Below, piece by piece: positions 30,504 to 38,510 of a stretch of 64,000 nt of DNA; positions within the stretch are counted from its first letter, which is position 1, and each line of letters begins with the position of its first letter. The notes beneath the pieces are model-generated. The model ran no database searches. It was given only the letters and a program-made list of their open reading frames with translations, and was not told the DNA's origin. Origin of the DNA: Haloferax marisrubri (GTDB lineage: Archaea > Halobacteriota > Halobacteria > Halobacteriales > Haloferacaceae); contig NZ_LOPW02000001.1 in the NCBI RefSeq assembly GCF_001469875.2, positions 124,001-188,000 of the forward strand, written 5' to 3'. The position numbers were made by a program, and so were the translations under genes.

Positions 30504-30758
30504 TTAGGTCGCGTCGTCGAGTCCGGCCGAGACGTAGACGACGAGCGCGAGCGGGACGCCGAGGACGAGCGCGATGGTCAGCGCGCCGTAGGCCGCGAAG
30601 CCGACGGGCGTGGGTGGAAACGGCACCAGAAAGAGGAACCGAGGCGCGCTGAGGCCCGAGACGAACGTGCCCGTGAGGTAGCCCGCGACCCCGGCGACGG
30701 CGACGAGGGCGGCGTACAATCCGAGGACGAAGCGGTGACCGCCGACGTTCGAACTCAC
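30504..30758 (-). CDS. Small membrane protein near terminal oxidase
   Basis: An 84-residue protein with two or three hydrophobic segments (FVLGLYAALVAVAGVAGYLTG, FLFLVPF, AAYGALTIALVLGVPLALVVYV) and an acidic last turn (GLDDAT). Membrane proteins of this size are recurrent around haloarchaeal oxidase genes; the family looks conserved but without assigned function. It lies between a usp gene and the 27-residue membrane protein. Confidence 0.6.
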   Translation of the reverse strand: MSSNVGGHRFVLGLYAALVAVAGVAGYLTGTFVSGLSAPRFLFLVPFPPTPVGFAAYGALTIALVLGVPLALVVYVSAGLDDAT

Positions 30759-30865
30759 GGCTCACGTTGGGGGGCGGACGCTGTTAGGGGTTTCCGTTCG
30801 CCGCGTCGGCGTCGCCCGCGTCCGCGTACCGATGCACCTTTTGCCGCACGCGCTAAGGGTGAGCT

Positions 30866-30949
30866 ATGTCGGATACCGATATCCTCGGACTCGTGCTCGG
30901 GGCCATCGCGATACTGATGTTCGCGACGGGCGTCCTCCTCGTCGTCTGA
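30866..30949 (+). CDS. 27-residue single-helix membrane microprotein
   Basis: Codons run from the ATG at 30866 to TGA at 30947-30949 and encode MSDTDILGLVLGAIAILMF then ATGVLLVV: an acidic cap and one transmembrane helix filling nearly the whole chain. Codon choice is typical for the organism. It is preceded by GGTGAGCT at 30858-30865, which may act as a weak ribosome-binding site. It lies in the space between the small membrane protein and coxA, so a terminal-oxidase accessory subunit is plausible. No confirmation is possible from sequence alone. Confidence 0.5.
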   Translation: MSDTDILGLVLGAIAILMFATGVLLVV

Positions 30950-31175
30950 GGTCCCGCCGCTTTTCCGCGTCGCCGCCGCCGAGAGCGACCGCTTCTCTCA
31001 AGTCGTGACCACCGTCGCCCGCGAGCGGCGGCGCTGACGGGTTCGTGAACGTCGCGAGCGAGCGGAACCGGCAGTTACGGCGAGCGCGGACGCACGGACA
31101 GTCGGCGTCGGGCGCGTTCGCTCTCGAAAAACAGCGTCCGAAAAATGAAGCCGAGACGCCGGCGAGCGGCGTCGA

Positions 31176-32975
31176 TTACGCGTCGTCAGCGGATTCCGCG
31201 TCCGCGTCTGTGTCGTCGACCGTCTGCCCGCCGTCGGTGGCGAGTTCGGTCTCGTCTTCGCCGCCGTCGGTGACGGCCGTCTCCAGTTTGCGCTCGAACC
31301 AAGTCCACTCGGCGGTGACCAGGTCGTCGTCGGCGAGGTCCCACGGGTCGCCGTCCTGGACTTCGCGGCCTTCGAGCCACGACTGGACGAAGTTCCAGAC
31401 GAAGATGATCTGGCCGACGAGCAGGATGAGCGCGCCGACCGTGGCGACCTGGTGGAGCGTCGCGAACTGCGGTAGGTAGGTCGCGTAGCGACGCGGCATG
31501 CCACCGTAGCCGAGCAGAATCATCGCGAAGAACGTCAGGTTCGTCCCGACCATCGAGAGCCAGAAGTGCCACTTACCGAGCGTGACCTGGTACATCCGGC
31601 CGGTGTAGATGGGGAACCAGTAGTAGAGCCCGGCGAAGCCGGCGAAGGCGATGGCACCCATGACGATGTAGTGGAAGTGTCCGACGACGTAGTAGGTGTC
31701 GTGGAGCACGAGGTCCACCGGAATCGACGCGAGGAAGACACCCGTCACGCCGCCGATGATGAAGTTCGAGACGAAGCCGATACAGAACAGCATCGGCGTC
31801 GTGAGGCGAATCTTCCCGTTCCACATCGTCGTGATCCAGTTGAACGTCTTGACCGCGCTCGGTATCGCGATGGCCAGCGAGACGGCCATGAACGAGGCGC
31901 GAAGCCGGGGGTCGATACCCGTCGCGAACATGTGGTGCGCCCAGACGCCGAACGAGAGGACGCCGATGGCGAGCGTGGAGTAGACGACGAACTTGAACCC
32001 GAAGAGCCGACGGCCCGCGAAGCGCGGGAGCACGAGGCTCACGATGCCCATCGGGGGCAACACGAGGATGTACACTTCGGGGTGGCCGAAGAACCAAAAC
32101 AGGTGCTGCCAGAGAATCGCGCCGCCGTCGACCGAGAAGAACATCGTGCCGAAGTTCCGGTCGAGAAGCAGCATCACGATGGCGCTGCCGAGAAGCGGGA
32201 ACGCGAAGAGGATGAGACCCGACTGGGTCAGAATCGTCCACGAGAAGATGTCGAGGTTCGCCCACGAGACCTTCTCGTTACGCTCCGTGAAGATGGTCGC
32301 GATGAAGTTGATCGCACCCATCGTGGCCGAGACACCCGAGAGGTGCAGGCCGAGGAGCATCAGGTCGACGCCGGCGTTCATCTGGTTGCCGGAGCCGACA
32401 CCGGCGGAAAGCGGCGTGTACATCGTCCAGGCCGTCTGCGCCGGGATGACGTCCGGGATGGGGAAGAACCCGGCCCAGATGAGCAGCGCCGCCGGCGGCA
32501 GGAGCCAGAACGCGATGGCGTTGATACGCGGGAACGCCATGTCGTCCGCGCCGATGAGAAGCGGGATAAAGTAGTTCGAGAACGCGGCGATGATGGGCGT
32601 CCCGAACAGGAACAGCATCGTAATCCCGTGGCTTGTGAGCAACGAGTTGTAGAACGTGTTCGAGATAAGCGTCATCGACGGGTCCGCCAGTTCAATCCGC
32701 ATCAGGACGACCATGAGACCCCCCACGGCGAACGCGACGAGCGCGTATGCGCCGTAGAGCATCCCGATGTCCTTGTGGTCGACCGTCGTCAACCAACGGA
32801 TGACCCCGGATGGTTTCTCCTCCGAGACGTACTGCTCTGCGGTACCACCGACCGTGCCTCCGCCCGCGAGCGGAGTGTACGACCGCCAGTCTTCGACCCG
32901 CGCGAGCCACGCGGCGACGGCGATGAGGAAGACCCCCATAAGCACCGTCAGTGCTAACTGTCCGTTAACCTCCAT
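31176..32975 (-). CDS. coxA: Heme-copper terminal oxidase subunit I (A-type)
   Basis: A 599-residue protein with at least twelve membrane segments. Heme a ligand region SHGITMLFLFGTP, the CuB/Tyr-Glu helix FWFFGHPEVYILVLPPMG, the HHMFATGI pair of CuB histidines, and VGHFHYIVMGAI with the two heme histidines are all present; the E in GHPEVY marks the A-type D-channel. It reduces oxygen to water and pumps protons. An N-terminal extra membrane segment (residues 5-25) precedes the core. The C terminus is acidic. No subunit II gene is adjacent. Small membrane genes upstream (33038, 33501) are probably co-transcribed. Confidence 0.93.
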   Translation of the reverse strand: MEVNGQLALTVLMGVFLIAVAAWLARVEDWRSYTPLAGGGTVGGTAEQYVSEEKPSGVIRWLTTVDHKDIGMLYGAYALVAFAVGGLMVVLMRIELADPSMTLISNTFYNSLLTSHGITMLFLFGTPIIAAFSNYFIPLLIGADDMAFPRINAIAFWLLPPAALLIWAGFFPIPDVIPAQTAWTMYTPLSAGVGSGNQMNAGVDLMLLGLHLSGVSATMGAINFIATIFTERNEKVSWANLDIFSWTILTQSGLILFAFPLLGSAIVMLLLDRNFGTMFFSVDGGAILWQHLFWFFGHPEVYILVLPPMGIVSLVLPRFAGRRLFGFKFVVYSTLAIGVLSFGVWAHHMFATGIDPRLRASFMAVSLAIAIPSAVKTFNWITTMWNGKIRLTTPMLFCIGFVSNFIIGGVTGVFLASIPVDLVLHDTYYVVGHFHYIVMGAIAFAGFAGLYYWFPIYTGRMYQVTLGKWHFWLSMVGTNLTFFAMILLGYGGMPRRYATYLPQFATLHQVATVGALILLVGQIIFVWNFVQSWLEGREVQDGDPWDLADDDLVTAEWTWFERKLETAVTDGGEDETELATDGGQTVDDTDADAESADDA

Positions 32976-33037
32976 GGAAGTGCCTGAGTAGTGCAGGGTA
33001 ATGAAAGATTCGGGACTGCCCTGCGATTCGAGGTGCT

Positions 33038-33397
33038 TTAAGCCGTCTCGTCCGCGGCTTCGACGGCGTCGTCATCCGGCGATTCTTCGAGTTCGGCCGC
33101 TTCCTCGCTCTCTTCTTCGTGAATCGGCTTCGCACCGGGAACCGTCGCCTGCCCCGGCGCGTAGACGGTGCCTTCCTTCTCGGAGCCGGCGATGGCCTTC
33201 CCCGAGAGGTAGGTGAGGGCAGCGAGGAGCACGAACGGCGCGATGAGGAGCGTGTACTGGAGCCCCGAGGTGAGCGATTCGAACCCAAACGGATTGACGA
33301 AGGTGAAGGCCACCACGAAAAACAGGATGATGGCCAGCGGAACCATGTTGACCGTGAGGTCGAGGATGGTGTCCTTGTCGAACGTCTTGGTTGCCAT
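33038..33397 (-). CDS. DUF6684-like small membrane protein, oxidase-linked
   Basis: A 119-residue protein starting MATKTFDKDTILDLTVNMVP, with two transmembrane segments (IILFFVVAFTFVNPF and LLIAPFVLLAALTYLSG) and a long acidic tail (EEESEEAAELEESPDDDAVEAADETA). This architecture matches the DUF6684-type proteins beside haloarchaeal coxA. ATG at 33397 is chosen over 33424 since the longer form adds an unlike polar stretch. It lies 62 bp upstream of coxA on the same strand. Confidence 0.65.
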   Translation of the reverse strand: MATKTFDKDTILDLTVNMVPLAIILFFVVAFTFVNPFGFESLTSGLQYTLLIAPFVLLAALTYLSGKAIAGSEKEGTVYAPGQATVPGAKPIHEEESEEAAELEESPDDDAVEAADETA

Positions 33398-33500
33398 ATC
33401 GAGACACTCGGGGACGCCGTTCAAATAGATTGTTGGTTTCTCGTTCGGTCGGAGGGGGTGGAGACGGCCGCGGGGTCTCCCGTGGGGTCGCCCGCGGCGG

Positions 33501-33866
33501 TCAGAAGGTCTGTCGCTGTTCGCGGACGAACAGTTCGAAGACGACGCCGCCGACCACCAGTAGAATCGCGGCGGCGATGACCGCGTAGCCCCGGGTCACG
33601 AGGGCGATGTCGGTGAACGCGAGTCCCGCGCCGAACGCGAAGAAGATGACCGCGAGCGCGGTGACCGCGCGAATCGTCGAGGCGACGTAGCCGGACTCCT
33701 TGAGGATGCCGACGACGCTCCCGCCGAACAGGAGCAGCCCGCCGACGGCGAGTGGAAACAGGCCGAACAACAGGCCCAACTCGGAGATGGGTATCCCGAG
33801 CGCGATGAACACGGGCCACGGACTGGCCGTGCGGTACTGGTCGGAGAGTCCCGGCGCTTCGTCCAT
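33501..33866 (-). CDS. DUF7541-like four-helix membrane protein, oxidase-linked
   Basis: A 121-residue protein with a polar N terminus (MDEAPGLSDQYRTASPWPVF) and four hydrophobic segments arranged in two pairs. It lies upstream of the DUF6684-like gene and coxA on the same strand (103 bp gap), and similar proteins sit at this place in other haloarchaeal cox loci as far as I recall. It may be a small oxidase subunit or assembly factor; this is inference from position. Confidence 0.6.
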   Translation of the reverse strand: MDEAPGLSDQYRTASPWPVFIALGIPISELGLLFGLFPLAVGGLLLFGGSVVGILKESGYVASTIRAVTALAVIFFAFGAGLAFTDIALVTRGYAVIAAAILLVVGGVVFELFVREQRQTF

Positions 33867-33911
33867 ACCCGCCCGTTGGACTGTGTGGTAACAAGCCCTT
33901 CGGAACCGAGA

Positions 33912-34115
33912 CTAGCGGAGAGAGATACCCTGTCGCGCGAGGAAGTCGCTGACCGCACGAATCTCGACGGGGCTCCCGATGATTCGGCACGTGTCTCCGG
34001 CCTTTCGGTGGACGGAGACGACGAACTCCGCTTCGATGTCGTCGCGCACGCTCTCCAGCAGGTCGCACGGGAGCACGATTTGCGTGCTGTCGCGAAGCGT
34101 CCGGGGGTCGGGCAT
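33912..34115 (-). CDS. VNG_1110C-like small soluble protein
   Basis: A 67-residue protein (MPDPRTLRDSTQIVLPCDLL...RAVSDFLARQGISLR) resembling the haloarchaeal VNG_1110C family, of unknown role. It has a beta-alpha-beta-like pattern (FVVSVHRKAGDTCRIIGSPVEIRAV). It precedes the oxidase accessory genes on the same strand with a 45-bp gap. Confidence 0.65.
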   Translation of the reverse strand: MPDPRTLRDSTQIVLPCDLLESVRDDIEAEFVVSVHRKAGDTCRIIGSPVEIRAVSDFLARQGISLR

Positions 34116-34272
34116 CGGTGTTCATCGGGCGGTCGAAGGGGTCGTGTATAATCGTGCCGATACTTGTCTCTCCGCGTACGCGCGACCACCACGATAGCCG
34201 ACGCGTCGGCGCGGCGGAATCTGCCGCGCGGAAGGAAAGGGTTTTTCGACGGACGCGGCGGAACTGTTGACG

Positions 34273-35382
34273 ATGGGACTGGAGGAGGAGATCGAAGATA
34301 TCCGCGAGGAGATATCTAACACGCCGTACAACAAGTCGACCGAGGCGCACATCGGTCGGCTGAAGGCGAAGCTCGCGGAGCTGAAAGAGAAACTCGAAAA
34401 CCAGAGTTCGGCCGGTGGCGGCCAAGGGTACGCCGTCGAGAAGACGGGCGACGCGACGGTCGCGCTCGTCGGCTTCCCCAGCGTCGGCAAATCGACGCTC
34501 ATCAACGCGCTCACCAACGCCGACAGCGAGACGGGCGAGTACGAGTTCACGACGCTCAACGTGAACCCGGGGATGCTGAAATACAAGGGCGCGAACATCC
34601 AGATACTCGACGTGCCGGGCCTCATCGAAGGGGCCGCTGGCGGCCGCGGCGGCGGTAAGGAGGTCCTCTCGGTCGTCCGCACCGCCGACCTCGTCGTGTT
34701 CATGCTCTCGGTGTTCGAGATAGAGCGCTACGAGCGGCTCCAACAGGAACTCTACAACAACAAGATTCGGCTCGACACGTCGCCGCCGAACCTCTCTATC
34801 AACAAGAAGGGCAAAGGCGGCATCAACGTGACCAAAAGCGACAGCGTCGACCTCGAAGAGGAGACCATCAAGGGCATCCTCCGCGAGCACGGCTTCGTCA
34901 ACGCCGAGGTGACGCTCCGCGGCGAGACGACCATCGACGAACTCGTCGACGGCATCATGAAAAACCGCGTCTACCTGCCGTCTATCGTCGCCGTCAACAA
35001 GGCCGACCTCATCGACAAGGACTACCTCCCGACGGTCGAGGAAAACCTCCGCGAGGTCGGCCTCGACCCCGACGAGGTCACGTTCATCAGCGCCGAGGCC
35101 GAGAAGGGCCTCGACGCGCTCAAAGAGGAAATCTGGGACGCTCTCGGGCTCATCCGCATCTACATGGACAAACCCGGCCGCGGCGTCGACTACGACGAAC
35201 CGCTCGTCCTCCGCGAGGGCGACACCATCGACGACGCCATCCACGAACTCGGTGCCAAACTCGACGAGCGGTTCCGGTTCGCCCGCGTCTCCGGCCCGAG
35301 CGCCAAACACGACGACCAGCAGGTCGGCCGCGACCACGTTCTCGCCGACGAGGACGTGCTCCGCATCATCGCCCAGCGGTGA
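34273..35382 (+). CDS. drg: Drg-family (OBG-like) GTP-binding protein
   Basis: A 369-residue GTPase. After a helical N-terminal region (EIEDIREEISNTPYNKSTEAHIGRLKAKLAELK, a Drg hallmark) come G1 GFPSVGKSTLI, G2/G3 TTLNVNPGMLKYKGANIQILDVPGLIEGAA, and G4 NKAD. A TGS domain closes the protein (RIYMDKPGRGVDYDEPLVLREGDTIDDAIHELG). Drg proteins associate with ribosomes. ATG at 34273 fits the family start; TTG at 34267 would add two residues. It overlaps the next gene by four bases (GTGA). Confidence 0.92.
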   Translation: MGLEEEIEDIREEISNTPYNKSTEAHIGRLKAKLAELKEKLENQSSAGGGQGYAVEKTGDATVALVGFPSVGKSTLINALTNADSETGEYEFTTLNVNPGMLKYKGANIQILDVPGLIEGAAGGRGGGKEVLSVVRTADLVVFMLSVFEIERYERLQQELYNNKIRLDTSPPNLSINKKGKGGINVTKSDSVDLEEETIKGILREHGFVNAEVTLRGETTIDELVDGIMKNRVYLPSIVAVNKADLIDKDYLPTVEENLREVGLDPDEVTFISAEAEKGLDALKEEIWDALGLIRIYMDKPGRGVDYDEPLVLREGDTIDDAIHELGAKLDERFRFARVSGPSAKHDDQQVGRDHVLADEDVLRIIAQR

Positions 35383-35867
35383 CGACCGACCCGGCGGCCC
35401 GGTCGGCTTCGCGGTCGCCCGCGCGCCGCCTCCACCTACTCCTCGTCTTCGTCCTCGGTCTCGTTCCGTGGTCCGTCCAGACGTTCACGACCGGGAGCGC
35501 CACGTTCCTGTTTCCGTGGGGACTCGTCGGCCCTTCGACCGGGAGCGTGACGACCATCACCGACTTCTTCCTGCGCTTTACGATGGGCCTCCCGGACTAC
35601 ATCCTCGTGTGGCCGGTCGGCGTCGCCTGTTACCTCGTCGCGCTCGGAAGCGCGCTCTCGGGCGCGTTGTTCGGCCGCGAGGACGTTCGACTCACCGCGG
35701 CCGGTCTCCTCCTCGCCGGCGTGACCCAGTTGGAGGTCGCCCGCGGCTTTTCTGTCCAACCCGGTCGAACCGCGTGGCCGGTCGGGACGGTCCTGCTGTG
35801 GGCCGTGGCGGGGTTCTTGTATTGGTCACGCGCGAGCGGGCGCGACGCCGACGGCTCCTCGCGCTGA
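35379..35867 (+). CDS. TIGR04206-like membrane protein
   Basis: A 162-residue membrane protein with four hydrophobic segments (LHLLLVFVLGLVPWSVQ, YILVWPVGVACYLVALGSALSGALF, LTAAGLLLAGVTQLEVA and VGTVLLWAVAGFLYW). It resembles the haloarchaeal TIGR04206 family of unknown function. Translation starts at a GTG overlapping the drg stop, so the two genes are coupled. An alanine- and arginine-rich N terminus precedes the first helix. Confidence 0.65.
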   Translation: MTTDPAARSASRSPARRLHLLLVFVLGLVPWSVQTFTTGSATFLFPWGLVGPSTGSVTTITDFFLRFTMGLPDYILVWPVGVACYLVALGSALSGALFGREDVRLTAAGLLLAGVTQLEVARGFSVQPGRTAWPVGTVLLWAVAGFLYWSRASGRDADGSSR

Positions 35868-35926
35868 GAGTAATCAGGATTCCCGCCGCCGCCGACGAAC
35901 CAGCCCGAACCGATGCGTTCCTCTTC

Positions 35927-37369
35927 TCAGTCGTCCGCGGCCGTCTTCGGACGGTAGTTCCGACTGACCGCCTTCCACGTCCCGGTCTTGAACCGGTAGT
36001 AGTTCAGCGCCGCCGGAATCGTCGTCTCGGCGAGGAACGCCAGGTAGAGCCCGGTGAGGCCGAGCGAGGTGACAGAGCCGATGTAGGTGAGCGGAATCGA
36101 CCCGAGGAACATCCCGACGAACTGGCTGCCGAACGTCCAGCGGGTGTCGCCGCTGGCGTCGAGCGGGCCCGCGGAGCCGCCGGAGACGCCCTGTAAGACG
36201 ACGGCGAGACAGGCGACGTAGACGAGGTCGACGGCGATGGGGACCGCCGGGTCCGCCGGGTTATCCACGAACCCGAGGACGATCGGGCGGGCGAATATCG
36301 CCACGAGCGCCGCCGAGACGAGGTACGTGGCGACGGCGAACCGAATGACTTCGTTGCCGTAGGCCTCGGCGGTCTGTTCGTCGTCCTTGCCGAGCGCCTG
36401 CCCGACGAGGCTCGACGACGCCAGCCCGAAGCCCCAGCCGGGGGTGTTCATCAGGCCCCAGATGCGGCGGGCGATGACGAACGCCGCGACCACGTCCGGA
36501 CCGAAACTGTCGAGGATGGCCAGCATCGGGAACTCGGCGACGGTCCAGACGAGCCCGCGACCCATCACGGGCAGTCCGATTTTCACGAGGTCGACGAGCG
36601 TCCCGGGGTCGACGAACGAGCCGAAGGGGTCGATGGTGACGGGGAACGCGCCGACGCCGGGGAGCGACCCCCGCGACAGGCCGACCGCGAACGCGCCGGC
36701 GACGACGACGTTCGAGAGGACGGTCCCGAGCGCCGCGCCCTCGACGCCGAGGTCGAGGCCGAAGATGAGCACCGCGTTGAGGACGATGTTGATGACCGCA
36801 CCGCTCGCACGGAGTGTCATCGCGGTGTAGGCGTCGTCGCTGCCGACGAGGACGCGGCTCCCGATGAGGTTCAGGCCGGCGAAGGGGACGCCGAGCCCGA
36901 CGATTCGGAGGTATGCCGCTCCGAGTTCGATGGCATCTTGGTTGCTGCTCAGCACGGAGATGAGTTCGGTGGGGAACAGCCAGAAGACGGCCGTGACCGG
37001 GAGCGTGGCGATGACGGTCAAGAGCGCGCTCGAACGGACCGCGAGCCCCAATTCGTCTATCGCGTCCGCGCCGAAGCGCTGGGAGACGAGCGCGATGGTC
37101 CCGCCTGCGATACCGCCGCCGAGCGCGAAGGCGAGTCCCCAGTACGGCCCGGCGAACCCGACGCCGGTGATGGCGACGGTCCCCGAGGCGATACCCACCA
37201 TCGCCACGTCGACGGCGTTCTTGGACATCCGGGCGATGCCGGTGACGACGCGGGGCCACGAGAGGTCGGCGATGCGGACGGCGCGCTCGCGGTCGAGGAG
37301 ACCGATTCGAGCGAGCGCCAGCCCGATGCCGAGGATGAGGAGGCGAACGGGGTTGGGGACCGGGGACAC
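35927..37369 (-). CDS. MATE family multidrug/sodium antiporter
   Basis: A 480-residue protein with about twelve membrane segments in two repeats, with the MATE pattern VDVAMVGIASGTVAITGVGFAGPYWGLAFALGGGIAGGTIALVSQRFGA. MATE proteins exchange Na+ or H+ for organic cations. The frame stays open far upstream, but the first codons there are antisense to the glyoxalase. The GTG at 37369 (SPVPNPVRLLI follows) is the natural start: the TATA-like GTACATAAGT at 37392-37401 lies 28 nt above it, predicting a leaderless message. Confidence 0.85.
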   Translation of the reverse strand: MSPVPNPVRLLILGIGLALARIGLLDRERAVRIADLSWPRVVTGIARMSKNAVDVAMVGIASGTVAITGVGFAGPYWGLAFALGGGIAGGTIALVSQRFGADAIDELGLAVRSSALLTVIATLPVTAVFWLFPTELISVLSSNQDAIELGAAYLRIVGLGVPFAGLNLIGSRVLVGSDDAYTAMTLRASGAVINIVLNAVLIFGLDLGVEGAALGTVLSNVVVAGAFAVGLSRGSLPGVGAFPVTIDPFGSFVDPGTLVDLVKIGLPVMGRGLVWTVAEFPMLAILDSFGPDVVAAFVIARRIWGLMNTPGWGFGLASSSLVGQALGKDDEQTAEAYGNEVIRFAVATYLVSAALVAIFARPIVLGFVDNPADPAVPIAVDLVYVACLAVVLQGVSGGSAGPLDASGDTRWTFGSQFVGMFLGSIPLTYIGSVTSLGLTGLYLAFLAETTIPAALNYYRFKTGTWKAVSRNYRPKTAADD

Positions 37370-37391
37370 TGCTGAATCGTAACTTCGGGGG

Positions 37392-37401
37392 GTACTTATG
37401 T
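37392..37401 (-). promoter_or_regulatory. TATA box deciding the GTG start of the MATE gene
   Basis: GTACATAAGT on the minus strand, centred 27-28 nt above GTG 37369. The spacing predicts transcription starting at the GTG itself. Confidence 0.5.
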
Positions 37402-37504
37402 ACCACGTAACGGGCCGAAAACTCCCGTAGACGGCGTGTGACAACCATCCACGGTGGGTTCCGCGTTCGGTACGTTTTTCGCCAGCGCGACACATCACTG
37501 GGGT

Positions 37505-38284
37505 ATGTCCGGAACCCTCGACCACGTGATGATTCGCGTCGAAGACCTCGAGGAGTCGCTCGACTGGTACACGACCCATCTCGGCTACGAAGAGAAGGGT
37601 CGCTGGGAGGCCGACACGTTCACCAACGTCTACCTCGGCCCCGAGGACCTCCACGAGGAGGGCGCGGTCCTCGAACTCACCTACAACCACGGCGACAACA
37701 CCTACGAGATGGGCGACGCGTGGGGCCACATCGCGGTCCGCGTCCCCGAGGACGAACTCGAATCGTCCTACCAGCAGCTCATGGACGAGGGCGTCGAGGA
37801 CTACCGCGACCCCGAGTCCTGCGGCGGCCGCTACGCGTTCGTCAAGGACCCCGACGGCCACGAGGTCGAAATCGTCAAGCGCGACCACGGCGCGAAGTGG
37901 AGCCTCGACCACACGATGATTCGCGTCGAGGACGCCGACGAGGCGCTCGGCTTCTGGACCCGGAAGTTCGGCTACGAACACACCGGTCGCTGGGAGTCCG
38001 ACACCTTCGCGAACTACTTCATGAAGCCCGAGGGCGCAGCCGAAGAGGCGATGGCCGTCGAACTCACCTACAACTACGACGGTCGGAGCTACGAGATGGG
38101 CGACGCGTGGGGCCATCTCGCGGTCAGCGCCGACGACCTCCACGAGTACTGGGAGACGCTCATGGAGCGCGAGGCCGAAGACTACCGCGACCCCGAGTCC
38201 TGCGACGACATGTTCGCGTTCACGAAGGACCCCGACGGCCACGAAATCGAGGTCATCCCGGCCGACTTCGAGTCACCCGAATAA
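37505..38284 (+). CDS. gloA: Tandem glyoxalase I-like VOC protein
   Basis: A 259-residue protein made of two similar VOC domains (residues 1-128 and 130-259). Each half keeps the four metal ligands in GloA-like context: LDHVMIRV / LDHTMIRV (His), VLELTYN / AVELTYN (Glu), WGHIAVRV / WGHLAVS (His) and HEVEIV / HEIEVI (Glu). Both active sites therefore look intact, as in fused eukaryotic glyoxalases. It should isomerise the thiol adduct of methylglyoxal; haloarchaea use gamma-glutamylcysteine rather than glutathione. mgsA at 1605 makes the substrate. A lone single-domain protein would be about half this length. Confidence 0.88.
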   Translation: MSGTLDHVMIRVEDLEESLDWYTTHLGYEEKGRWEADTFTNVYLGPEDLHEEGAVLELTYNHGDNTYEMGDAWGHIAVRVPEDELESSYQQLMDEGVEDYRDPESCGGRYAFVKDPDGHEVEIVKRDHGAKWSLDHTMIRVEDADEALGFWTRKFGYEHTGRWESDTFANYFMKPEGAAEEAMAVELTYNYDGRSYEMGDAWGHLAVSADDLHEYWETLMEREAEDYRDPESCDDMFAFTKDPDGHEIEVIPADFESPE

Positions 38285-38352
38285 CACGTATTCGTTCTAA
38301 CACGTCCTCGTTCCTGTTTATTTACTGAACAATACGCGCGTTGCGACGCTCT

Positions 38353-38397
38353 CTTCGGAGAGATATTCCACAAAGTATTTATCCAATCTCCGGAGAG
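38353..38397 (+). promoter_or_regulatory. S-layer gene promoter: TATA box flanked by repeated CTYCGGAGAG
   Basis: TATTTATCC at 38376-38384 is a good archaeal TATA box and predicts transcription near 38406, leaving a leader of about 105 nt, unusual in a genome of leaderless genes. It is bracketed by CTTCGGAGAG (38353-38362) and CTCCGGAGAG (38388-38397), which match at nine of ten bases. The second contains the palindrome CTCCGGAG. Operator function is inference. Confidence 0.5.
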
Positions 38398-38510
38398 TCG
38401 CTTTCGTACCCCTACCCAAGGTGAAAACCAGCGAGTAATCCCTCGCCCGACCTACCCACGGGCGTACGGGGCAGAAAGCTGTTTCGCCACTTATAGACCC
38501 ATCTATAACA

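Noticed and set aside
31566-32957. Long open frame opposite coxA
   Set aside because: Arg/Asp/Glu-rich mirror frame of the oxidase gene; the real product is shown by the heme ligand motifs on the other strand.
35927-38242. Reading the MATE gene as a 771-codon protein from 38242
   Set aside because: The extra 290 codons are antisense to the glyoxalase gene and have no MATE features; a TATA box sits right above GTG 37369.
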